Assembly: GCF_000717655.1 (NCBI RefSeq)
Contig: NZ_JNZY01000083.1
Span: forward strand, 1 to 6,562
Direction: 5' to 3'
Origin: Streptomyces katrae
Lineage (GTDB): Bacteria; Actinomycetota; Actinomycetes; Streptomycetales; Streptomycetaceae
DNA: 6,562 bases
The position numbers and the translations under genes are program-made. Each line of letters opens with the position of its first letter. Within the stretch, counting starts at the first letter, position 1. This document shows positions 1-5,672 of the stretch, in pieces. The notes under the pieces are model-generated. The model was not told the DNA's origin, ran no database searches, and saw nothing but the letters and a program-made list of their open reading frames with translations.

Positions 1-54
1 GAATTCGGCAGGGTAATGCTTCATCCCCACGGGGACTCCGTTCTCCTGGACCAT
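1..54 (-). CDS. IS3-family transposase OrfA, N-terminal 18 codons (partial)
   Basis: The reading frame starts with ATG at 54-52 and gives MVQENGVPVGMKHYPAEF before the window ends. The segment MKHYPAEF resembles the start of the helix-turn-helix OrfA proteins of Streptomyces IS3-family elements, where it normally continues into a DNA-binding HTH_Tnp_1 domain. A second in-frame ATG at 24-22 begins exactly at the MKHYPAEF segment, with a GGAG about ten bases upstream, and may be the real start. In this family OrfA binds the inverted repeats, and a frameshifted OrfAB fusion is the active transposase. Only 18 residues are visible, so the call rests on recalled similarity over a short stretch. Confidence 0.5.
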   Translation of the reverse strand, partial: MVQENGVPVGMKHYPAEF

Positions 55-80
55 CAAGATCCAAGTGTCTCCGGTGTCCA
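1..80 (-). mobile_element. IS3-like insertion sequence, one terminus (runs off left edge)
   Basis: On the minus strand a terminus reading TGGACACCGGAGACACTTGG begins at position 80, about 25 bases before an orfA-like start codon. The TG at the tip fits the TG...CA ends usual in the IS3 family. The rest of the element lies outside the window, so the partner inverted repeat and the target duplication cannot be checked. The 19 bases at 81-99, between this terminus and the IS5 remnant, are not assigned and could belong to either element. The family call rests on the short protein start described in the next entry. Confidence 0.45.
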
Positions 81-99
81 AAATCCGGGGTCAAGGCCC

Positions 100-226
100 A
101 GATGCCTTGCAGGCACAGCCGGTCAGCGACCGGCCGCGGCCCTGGTGACCTCGTCGGCCAGGGCGGCAGCAGCGGCTCGATCAGTGCCCACAAGTCGTCA
201 TCCACGATCCACGGCCGAGTACTCAC
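100..226 (-). pseudogene. IS5-family transposase, N-terminal 42 codons only
   Basis: From the GTG at 226-224 the frame encodes a 42-residue fragment beginning VSTRPWIVDDDLWALIEPLL, which nearly matches the N-terminus of the right-hand copy at 5671-6363. This is the DUF4096-type N-terminal region found in IS5-family transposases of the IS427-like group. It sits upstream of the catalytic DDE domain, all of which is absent. The frame crosses the breakpoint near position 100 into unrelated codons (reading WALTPDFG and onwards). It is a non-functional remnant. Confidence 0.8.
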
Positions 227-301
227 ACCATCCCGAACGGCAGAATCATCACACCGGTCACGGCTGACCAGGACATCTCAGCAAGATCCTGTTACGAGCT
301 C
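100..301 (-). mobile_element. Truncated IS5-family element, transposase-proximal end
   Basis: This 202-bp stretch aligns without gaps to 6237-6438, the transposase-start end of the fuller IS5 copy on the right. Counting by eye gives about 18 mismatches, or roughly 91% identity. It keeps the terminal inverted repeat ending ...GTTACGAGCTC at 301 and is followed by TTA at 302-304, the same trinucleotide that flanks the right-hand copy. Similarity stops abruptly near position 100, beyond which lie 19 unassigned bases and the IS3-like end. The remaining three quarters of the element, including the catalytic core, is missing. A later IS3 insertion or a deletion may have removed it. Confidence 0.85.
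100..301. repeat. Direct repeat shared with 6237-6438
   Basis: The two 202-bp blocks, 100-301 and 6237-6438, lie in the same orientation 6137 bases apart and contain no relative gaps. They are the same end of two copies of one insertion sequence. At about 91% identity they look like separately acquired or long-diverged copies, not a recent duplication. Recombination between them would delete the patatin-like gene. Confidence 0.85.
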
Positions 302-471
302 TTATGGTCGCCGTAGGCGACGTCCCGCCGCAATCCGGACTCGACCAGCAACTCGGAGGCGGAGAGTTTGCCGGACGCCGAACGCAGCGGTGTGCCGGCC
401 GGGAGGCGGTCGGCAGCGGCCCGCAACGCGGCTCGCTCGGCTTGTTTGTCCCGGCGTCGGCGGCTGGTCAT
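292..471 (-). pseudogene. Conserved actinobacterial small protein, 5' fragment interrupted by the IS5 end
   Basis: The frame opens at ATG 471-469 and runs for 56 codons of original sequence. It then enters the IS5 terminus, which adds two codons and a TAA stop (294-292). The protein begins MTSRRRRDKQAERAALRAAA and ends ...ESGLRRDVAYGDH before the junction. It is very basic at the start and then probably helical, with a segment (SASELLVESGLRRDVAY) that reads like a helix-turn-helix. I recall similar Streptomyces proteins of about 140 residues that go on past GDHK into a coiled coil and often sit next to tyrosine recombinases, but I cannot confirm this here. The insertion falls at codon 57, and the downstream half of the gene is absent from the window. 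Function is unknown; DNA binding is a guess. Confidence 0.6.
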
Positions 472-476
472 GTGGT

Positions 477-484
477 CTCCTTCT
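477..484 (-). promoter_or_regulatory. Strong ribosome binding site of the interrupted gene
   Basis: The minus strand reads AGAAGGAG followed by ACCAC and then ATG. This is a near-perfect Shine-Dalgarno sequence with AAGGAG five bases from the start codon. It fixes the start at 471, although the frame stays open upstream to 795 on the opposite strand of the IS110 remnant. Confidence 0.7.
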
Positions 485-525
485 AGCGTCAGCGACGCCG
501 TGACTTCGGTGGCGGTCAATAATTT

Positions 526-1224
526 GTGAGAGCTGCTCGGCCTGTGCCGCCGCGCGTCCCGCCGTGGCCTGGGGGCCAGCAGGTCAGCCGCGTCGCGCAG
601 GCTGGACGCCTGCGCGGCATCGAATCCGAGGCCAGCCGGCTTCACGAGGTCCTCCACCGCGAGTATCTCCACCAACCGCCTCAGGTTGAGGAGGCCTTCG
701 GTCGGCAGACCGTGGCCCTGGTGCGTCAGCTGGAGGCGGCCTGCGCGAACGCAAGCGAGCTCGAAGCCGCCACGAGGGAGGCCTTCGAGCAGCACCCTGA
801 CGCCCGGCTCATCTCCAGCTTTCCGGGCCTGGGGTCCTTAACTGGGGCACGAGTCCTGGCCGAGATCGGCGACGACCGAGCCCGTTTCGCGACCGCTGGA
901 TCGATGAAGGCCTACGCCGGCAGTGCACCAGTCACCCGGGCAAGCGGCAAAAGCTGTTCGGTGATGGCCCGCCGGGTGAAGAACCAGCGGTCAGCCGCCG
1001 CCGGCTACGTGTGGGCCTTCGCCTCCCTAACCGCTTCCCCCGGCGCCAGAGCCCACTATGACCGTCGCAAAGAGGCAGGTGACCGCCACGTCGCCGCCCA
1101 GCGCAACCTATTCAACCGCTTCGTCGGGATGCTCTTCTACTGCCTCCAGCACGGCGAGCCCTACGAGGAGCTGAAGGCATTCCCCAACCAGCCCATGGTG
1201 GACCTTCCCGCGGCAGCCGCTTGA
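526..1224 (+). pseudogene. IS110-family transposase, C-terminal fragment
   Basis: The open frame encodes 232 residues, while full IS110-family transposases are around 350-420. Recognisable similarity begins near residue 18 (about position 577). Residues 90-116 carry HPDARLISSFPGLG and GARVLAEIGD, and residues 131-143 carry AGSAPVTRASGKS, the signature of the C-terminal Tnp (Transposase_20) domain. Ser140 in RASGKS is the likely catalytic serine of that domain. Residues 160-200 (WAFASLTASPGARAHYDRR, then FNRFVGMLFYCL) complete the usual C-terminus, and the TGA at 1222-1224 looks natural. The N-terminal RuvC-like DEDD domain and coiled coil are missing, so it cannot work alone. The first 17 codons have no support, and the 5' boundary with the neighbouring remnant lies near 525-580. 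No intact element ends are seen, so a bridge-RNA region cannot be placed. Confidence 0.85.
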
Positions 1225-1245
1225 CGAGTTAAGCGCGTGGGATGT

Positions 1246-1590
1246 CTGTCGACCGGGGCAAGTACGGATCGAAGATCCACTTGATCACCGAGAGGACCGG
1301 TCTGCCCCTGTCCGTCGGAATCTCGGGCGCGAACCTGTACGACAGCCAGGCCCTCGAACCTCTCGTCCACGGGATACCGCCCATCCGCTCGAGCCGCGGC
1401 CGCCGACGGCGTAAGCCAGGCAAGCTCCACGCGGACAAGGGCTACGACTATGCCCACCTGCGGAGATGGTTACGCGGACGCGGTATCACTCACCGCATCG
1501 CCCGCAAGGGCATCGAGTCTTCGCAGCGACTGGGCCGCCACCGCTGGACCATCGAACGCACCATGGCCTGGCTCGCCGGCTGCCGCCGCC
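1246..1590 (+). pseudogene. IS5-family transposase fragment (second subgroup), DDE-domain middle and C-terminal part
   Basis: The frame reads SVDRGKYGSKIHLI, then GLPLSVGISGANLYDSQALEPLV, then GKLHADKGYDYAHLRRWLRG, then IARKGIESS, then GRHRWTIERTMAWLAGCRRL. This is the DDE_Tnp_1 region of Streptomyces IS5-type transposases. The second catalytic Asp (HADKGYDY) and the Glu (HRWTIERTMAWL) are present. The first Asp, normally in a VDGSHVRA-like motif upstream, is missing because the sequence begins at the SPVDRGK position. Similarity ends after CRRL near 1590, where the usual basic C-terminal tail should follow. The frame then stays open to 1904 through unrelated sequence, so the ATG at 1242 and stop at 1904 bound only a chance fusion. 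The fragment starts only about 20 bases after the IS110 stop. It differs in sequence from the IS5 copies at 100-301 and 5656-6438. Confidence 0.85.
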
Positions 1591-1780
1591 TCGTGTCGAG
1601 TTTCGACTTGTCGGGTTTCCTCGCGCAGGAGGCCTGCGCCCCTGATAGACGCCCCTGGCGATGTGGCTGGACTGCTTCCGATGCCTGCGCATCCGATGGG
1701 AAGGACGCAACCAAAGCAACGTGCCTCGGACTACGCACCGTCCATGGCGTGATGACCTATCTCGGCATGCGGGTCGGTGG
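1591..1780. other. Unassigned spacer between transposon debris and the patatin-like gene
   Basis: No convincing gene is seen on either strand. The open frames here are extensions of the IS5 fragment or GC-driven shadows. The stretch lies just past the 3' end of the minus-strand patatin-like gene, yet I find no clear hairpin followed by a T-run that would mark its terminator. One short segment (about 1655-1712) may be transposase debris and is listed separately. Confidence 0.5.
1655..1712 (+). pseudogene. Possible scrap of an IS5-type transposase C-terminus
   Basis: In the frame through 1661 the DNA encodes MWLDCFRCLRIRWEGRN. This resembles the run near the C-terminus of many IS5-family transposases, typically AWLHxFRRLRIRWERR followed by an aspartate and histidine. 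The similarity covers only about 16 residues. In-frame TGA and TAG stops lie just upstream, and no tail follows downstream. It could be a coincidence of arginine-rich, high-GC sequence. Confidence 0.3.
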
Positions 1781-4700
1781 TCAGCGGGGCTGGCGCGGTT
1801 GTTGTGTGTCAACGGTGACAGGTCCTCGGAGCAGCTTCAGCAGGGTGCTGAAACTGCCGGGGGTCTGCCCTGGCGGAAGTTCCGTAGAAGGCTGGCATTC
1901 GTGAGGCCCTTTGACGAGCTTAGCGAGTTGTCCCTTCAGGTCTCCTCTGCTCATGTCGGAGAGGACCCACCCGAGGGGGGCGGCGATGCCCGGGCGGCTG
2001 GACGGGGCCGCGAAGAAACTTCGTAGCTGGGGGCATTCGGCGCCGTCAACCTTGAATTTCAGCGGGCCGCTGTCCGTCAGCGGTTTGGTACCCGGCTGCT
2101 CGCTGGTCTTCTGTGGTTCGATCGGGGGGGCAATGGTTCCCGGCAGGGGGCCTGAGAATCGGTACAGCGCCAACTGTCCCAGCGTGGTCACGCTCAGAGC
2201 GGCCTTAGGGGATTTGCTGGCTGTGAGAGGCGCGACGGCCTCCGGCTGTCGTTTGGCGCGGGGTGCTACTCCCCCGGACTGGTAGTGGTTGTCGAGGACT
2301 GCGACGAGCGGGAGGACATAGCGGCCGCCGCTTCCGGTTGCGATGGTCTTGTTGTAGGCGGCGACCTGCGGTTCTAGCTCCTCCCACAGTTCGAGTAGGA
2401 GGGCGAGACCGCTCGATTCGAGCGTTCCGCCGTCGAGGTCCGCTAGCTTCTGGGGCTCGCCGTCTTTGACACAGCGATGCATACGCCCGGACGGAGAGAT
2501 AAAGGGAAAACGGGCCGACAGATGGACCGCGGTAGCGAGGCGAAGTCCCTGGTTCCCCTCGTTGTCATTGCAGTCGCGGTGGTCAGTGTAGGCGGCCGCG
2601 TCGATGGCACCCGCCGCGAAGCCAGGAGGACCGGCATCCCGGTCCCCGGCGCCCCTGGGCGTGGCCACCTCCGTGCGCTGGCAGTTCAGCGCTGATTGGT
2701 CATCATCGGTCGGGCCGCCTGTGGCCCATACCCTCGACACGACGACGCGGCAGCCGGAGTTCACGTCGGTGCCGTTGAGCAGGATCAGCGGACGCCAGGC
2801 AGACCCGTTGGCAGGCTGACTGGTGGCGGAGAAGAACTCCCCCTTCAGACGGTCGTCAAGGCTCTCCCAGGAACGTTCGAAGACGATCGCGCGGTCGCCG
2901 GGACGCAGGTCACCCAAGGTGTTGATGCCATGCAGGGCACGCGGTAGGTCGCGGTAGAACATGGCGGCCAGGTTGGCTGCAAGGGTGTCCTCGCCGGACA
3001 GGCGGGCGGCGAAGTCCCGGCCTGCGTGCTCGGCGGGCTCATTTTCTCTCGGTCCCAGACCATGGCCGACGAGGCCCAAACTGCCGCCCGACACTCCGCT
3101 GGCGCCGAAGACCATGTCCCGGGCGCACGGAGGCTTCGTCAACTCGTCCATGGCTGACCCTGTCCAGTAGGCAGCACGGATGCCGCCGCCGGGCGCGGCG
3201 ATGAAGAGCATCGGCATGGCCGTCGCCGTTTTGAGTTTCGCGTCGTCGTCCATGCACTTCTTCACGGCCGCATGCCAGTCCTTGAAGGACTGCTTGGCGT
3301 CGAAGGGCTTGGCCAGGGCACCGTCTGATGCTGGCCGTGGCTTGAGCCGCACTTCGTGGTAGCCGCCGGTGGTGTCGAGCATGGCCTCCAGCACCAGCGC
3401 AGCGATGACGAGTAGCCATAGCGGAGTGAGCCGGAAACGGAGGTAGCGTAGGGCGGGAAGAGGCAGACGGTACTCGGCTCGCCGCGCCAGCCACCCAGCG
3501 GCAAGAGTCACGGTCGTCAGCAGCAGGACGAGCACCCCGAGACTGCGTAGCAGCGGCCCCAACATGCCCGGCCACATGGTCAGGGCACCTCCCGTGACGA
3601 CCGCCAGCGCGAGCATGCCAAGACCAAGGATGTTGAGCACCTTCACGCTCGTCGGCATCGGCCTTTGACTGCTGTCCGACTCGGAATCCGGTTCCGGCTT
3701 CGGCTCGGTCTCGGCCTCGGTCTGTGCCTTCGGATCGAGCCAGCGGCCTTCGAGAAAGCGGACCACCTCATTGGCCACGGGGCCAGCCAGCGCCGCGGCG
3801 GCCACTCCGATCCAGAACCAGAACTCCACCCTCCCAAAGTCCACGAGCCGGCCTGCCTCACCCACACCCGTCGCGATCTCGGACCCCAGGAGGTAGGGCC
3901 GCGCATAAGCCCGTGTAAGTCCCAAGCCAGCGATAGCGAGCGGCAACACAGCCAGAACGCGGCCCATGCTCCGCGCCCTCTCTCGCGTGGACGCATTTGG
4001 AATCCTGGTCGGCTTCGCCGGCGGATCCTGCCATTCCCCACGCAGGAAGAGACTCCAGATCGCGAGGACCAGCACGAGCACCGGGACCGCATACACCCCC
4101 GGCGCGGCATACCCGGCGACCAGGTGCAACAAGAGAGCGAGCAACAGCAGAATCCCGCCGAGCGTCAACAGCCAGAGCGGGGACAGCCACGGCTTTTGCC
4201 GCTGCTGCGGTGCCCCGTCGAGCAGGGCCCATCGCCCTACGACCCACAGCGCCAAGCAGAACCCGAAAAGCACGACGACGGGCCCCAGGACATCCCCCAC
4301 CAGCTGCCCCCATCCGTGCAGCGCCCAGGCCCTTTCGATGTCGGGAAGCTGCTCCAGCGGGCCTTCACCCGGCACGACGACCAGCAGGACCAGGATGAGA
4401 AGAACCCCCAGCTGGTTGCGATGGCGCGTCCATACGCGAGCCTCCGTCAGGGTGGAGCTCATCCATCTATCCAGCCATTCGTCCAGGGGCCCCGGCAGCA
4501 TCCGGGCAAATCCCAGAAGGCCGAACAGCACGGTGACCGCGAGGGCTCCCCACTTGACCGACGAGAAGAACGCCACCGCATCGGCCCAGCCTTCCGACGG
4601 CTCCGCGGGAAGATCGCCGACCAGGCGGAAGGAGAAGATCGTCTCGGCCCAGTCGGCTGCCAGCACACCGAGAACCAGCCACTTGATCCATTCTGGGGGG

Positions 4701-5101
4701 AACGGCGGGTCCTTCCTGATCGCGCCCCAGATCTTGCGGAGCAGCAAATAGATGACGAGGACGTACGCGGGTGCGAAGACGACGATGTCCAGCCAGAGGT
4801 AGGTCCTGATCCAGCAAAGGACCTGATCTCGCCCACCGTCCCCCATGAGTTCCGGCGCGGCCTTTGCCCACACGGCGACGGCCTCGAGACGCTTGTCGTC
4901 ATTCCAAAAGGCGAAGCCGGGCCAGCCGGAGAGCGCACTGGCCGAGCGGGAGGGTTTGTCCTCGACTGTCAGTTCGGCCAGCAGCCTGGAGATTTCGGTC
5001 ATCACCAGAAACCCCGCGACAGCGAGCGCCCACAGCCCCATTCTGCACGAGGGGCCTACTGAAGCCATCCAAGTCGGAAGTCGTGGGATATAGAGGCGCA
5101 T
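1781..5101 (-). CDS. Multi-spanning membrane protein with C-terminal patatin-like phospholipase domain
   Basis: This 1106-residue protein has two halves. Residues 1-575 hold about 13 hydrophobic segments, near 20-37, 100-121, 139-158, 183-199, 229-243, 268-290, 308-329, 335-353, 381-397, 426-442, 488-510, 514-537 and 558-575. A Glu/Pro/Ser-rich linker lies at 457-480. Residues 625-940 form a patatin-like hydrolase domain with the oxyanion-hole motif APGGGIRAAYWTG (636-648), the nucleophile elbow GASGVSGG with Ser671, the family segments LLNGTDVNSG (774-783) and SARFPFISPSG (862-872), and the catalytic Asp890 in DLDGG. Patatin-like enzymes hydrolyse acyl esters of membrane lipids with a Ser-Asp dyad, and all the key residues are present. 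The true substrate is unknown. About 170 residues after 940 resemble nothing I know. The ATG at 5101-5099 is the first in frame but has no clear Shine-Dalgarno sequence, and Met12 or Met21 are alternatives. The gene stands alone, with transposon debris on both sides. Confidence 0.9.
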   Translation of the reverse strand: MRLYIPRLPTWMASVGPSCRMGLWALAVAGFLVMTEISRLLAELTVEDKPSRSASALSGWPGFAFWNDDKRLEAVAVWAKAAPELMGDGGRDQVLCWIRTYLWLDIVVFAPAYVLVIYLLLRKIWGAIRKDPPFPPEWIKWLVLGVLAADWAETIFSFRLVGDLPAEPSEGWADAVAFFSSVKWGALAVTVLFGLLGFARMLPGPLDEWLDRWMSSTLTEARVWTRHRNQLGVLLILVLLVVVPGEGPLEQLPDIERAWALHGWGQLVGDVLGPVVVLFGFCLALWVVGRWALLDGAPQQRQKPWLSPLWLLTLGGILLLLALLLHLVAGYAAPGVYAVPVLVLVLAIWSLFLRGEWQDPPAKPTRIPNASTRERARSMGRVLAVLPLAIAGLGLTRAYARPYLLGSEIATGVGEAGRLVDFGRVEFWFWIGVAAAALAGPVANEVVRFLEGRWLDPKAQTEAETEPKPEPDSESDSSQRPMPTSVKVLNILGLGMLALAVVTGGALTMWPGMLGPLLRSLGVLVLLLTTVTLAAGWLARRAEYRLPLPALRYLRFRLTPLWLLVIAALVLEAMLDTTGGYHEVRLKPRPASDGALAKPFDAKQSFKDWHAAVKKCMDDDAKLKTATAMPMLFIAAPGGGIRAAYWTGSAMDELTKPPCARDMVFGASGVSGGSLGLVGHGLGPRENEPAEHAGRDFAARLSGEDTLAANLAAMFYRDLPRALHGINTLGDLRPGDRAIVFERSWESLDDRLKGEFFSATSQPANGSAWRPLILLNGTDVNSGCRVVVSRVWATGGPTDDDQSALNCQRTEVATPRGAGDRDAGPPGFAAGAIDAAAYTDHRDCNDNEGNQGLRLATAVHLSARFPFISPSGRMHRCVKDGEPQKLADLDGGTLESSGLALLLELWEELEPQVAAYNKTIATGSGGRYVLPLVAVLDNHYQSGGVAPRAKRQPEAVAPLTASKSPKAALSVTTLGQLALYRFSGPLPGTIAPPIEPQKTSEQPGTKPLTDSGPLKFKVDGAECPQLRSFFAAPSSRPGIAAPLGWVLSDMSRGDLKGQLAKLVKGPHECQPSTELPPGQTPGSFSTLLKLLRGPVTVDTQQPRQPR

Positions 5102-5285
5102 ATTGTCATTGTCGACGGTGATGGTAGCGGCACACCGTTGTACGCGCCGATCAGCCCCGCAGTTCGATCACTACGTCCGACGCGTCGGGGACTGCCTTCG
5201 GTCTTTCCTGTCGATCAGTGTCAGAGGTCGGCAGGACGGGAGAACGCCGGGGCACACCAATGGGGATGGAAAGAGCCCCGCCCCA
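5102..5285. other. Upstream region of the patatin-like gene
   Basis: These 184 bases lie between the start of the minus-strand patatin-like gene and the IS630 remnant, and should hold its promoter. I cannot identify a convincing -35/-10 pair or ribosome binding site. Open frames on both strands have no recognisable product. The one structured element is the palindrome at 5177-5188. Confidence 0.4.
5177..5188. promoter_or_regulatory. 12-bp perfect palindrome upstream of the patatin-like gene
   Basis: CCGACGCGTCGG is a perfect palindrome centred about 82 bases upstream of the patatin-like start codon. Its position would suit an operator for a dimeric regulator. Short GC palindromes are common by chance in DNA of this composition, and no second copy was noticed nearby, so the role is speculative. 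Confidence 0.2.
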
Positions 5286-5300
5286 GTAACGTCTGGGGCG
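5279..5300. repeat. Inverted repeat with 8-bp perfect stem
   Basis: CGCCCCAG, a six-base loop TAACGT, and CTGGGGCG form a perfect stem-loop. There is no following T-run on either strand. It overlaps the left boundary of the IS630 remnant, so it could be a weak terminator, part of an old element junction, or chance. Confidence 0.3.
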
Positions 5301-5545
5301 TACTTCTGGCACGGCGCATGGCGGGATGGCGGCAGAGCGGCCCTTGTGACGAAGGGGGCTGGCGGCTCCAGATGTCGGCTCACCAGCCACCAGATGGCGA
5401 GTCTGCAAGGCGAGTTGGCGGGCGGCCTGTCGCTCATGGGTGGACGGAGGACGACCGCCCGCCGGCCGCCCGCTGTGGCAGTTGCTGGGGCGCGTTCCGG
5501 CGCCGCTGCGACCACCCTGCGGACCGCCGCCGTGCTGCCGCGTAG
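5286..5545 (+). pseudogene. IS630-type transposase, frameshifted N-terminal fragment
   Basis: In the first frame (codons in phase with 5286) the DNA encodes VTSGAYFWHGAWRDGGRAAL, then VTKGAGGSRCRLTSHQMASLQGELAGG. This matches the winged-helix DNA-binding region of IS630-type transposases, whose pattern is W-x-x-A-W-R-x-G-G-x-x-A-L, then S-K-G-P-x-G-x-x-C-x-L. The match then jumps to the frame read from 5138: PVAHGWTEDDR, equivalent to the usual GPxAHGWxEDQ. One missing base near 5425 explains the change. Beyond that only a degraded trace remains (AARCGSCWGAFRRRC), to a TAG at 5543-5545. The helix-turn-helix part upstream of 5286 and the whole DDE catalytic domain are missing. Neither element end was found. 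The identification rests on recalled family consensus but is consistent across two frames. Confidence 0.65.
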
Positions 5546-5652
5546 ACAGAGCCTCGTCAGCGGCGTTCAGGCAGCCGAGTGACAGCGGAGTGAGCGGCGA
5601 GTTCCTGCGTCGCGGTCTCTGCTGGTGGAGAGATGGTCATGGCCTGAATCGC

Positions 5653-5655
5653 TTA
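5653..5655. repeat. TTA target-site duplication, left copy
   Basis: TTA lies immediately outside the left inverted repeat and is matched by TTA at 6439-6441 outside the right one. A 3-bp TNA duplication fits the IS427/IS1031-type groups of the IS5 family. The match means the two ends were inserted together as one element at this site. Confidence 0.7.
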
Positions 5656-5672
5656 GAGCTCGTAACACGATC
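5656..5672 (+). repeat. Left terminal inverted repeat of the IS5-family element
   Basis: The sequence GAGCTCGTAACACGATC pairs with the reverse complement of 6422-6438 (GAGCTCGTAACAGGATC), with one mismatch at position 13. Confidence 0.85.

Noticed and set aside
292..795. 167-codon minus-strand frame as one gene
   Set aside because: Everything upstream of the ATG at 471 is antisense to the IS110 remnant or short spacer. The strong Shine-Dalgarno sequence sets the start at 471.
1242..1904. 220-codon plus-strand frame as one gene
   Set aside because: Only the part to about 1590 resembles a transposase. The rest is chance read-through that overlaps the 3' end of the patatin-like gene antisense.
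3665..5062. Long 465-codon plus-strand open frame
   Set aside because: It lies entirely antisense to the patatin-like gene. Its composition (Arg/Pro/Gln-rich, no motif) is the usual mirror of a high-GC coding sequence, and the sense frame has clear domains.
1781..5101. CapV-like effector of a CBASS defence system
   Set aside because: CapV-type patatin effectors are small soluble proteins beside a nucleotidyltransferase gene. No such partner is present, and this protein is a large membrane protein.
5279..5300. Stem-loop as the terminator of a neighbouring gene
   Set aside because: There is no T-run on either strand and no intact gene ends there. It overlaps transposase debris.
5151..5515. 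Minus-strand frames of 85 and 114 codons upstream of the patatin-like gene
   Set aside because: They overlap each other and the IS630 remnant on the other strand, lack a convincing ribosome binding site, and show no known motif.
5103..5582. Plus-strand frames at 5103-5582 and 5138-5545 as hypothetical genes
   Set aside because: Only their inner parts carry signal, and that signal is one transposase split between the two frames. The outer parts have no recognisable content or ribosome binding site.
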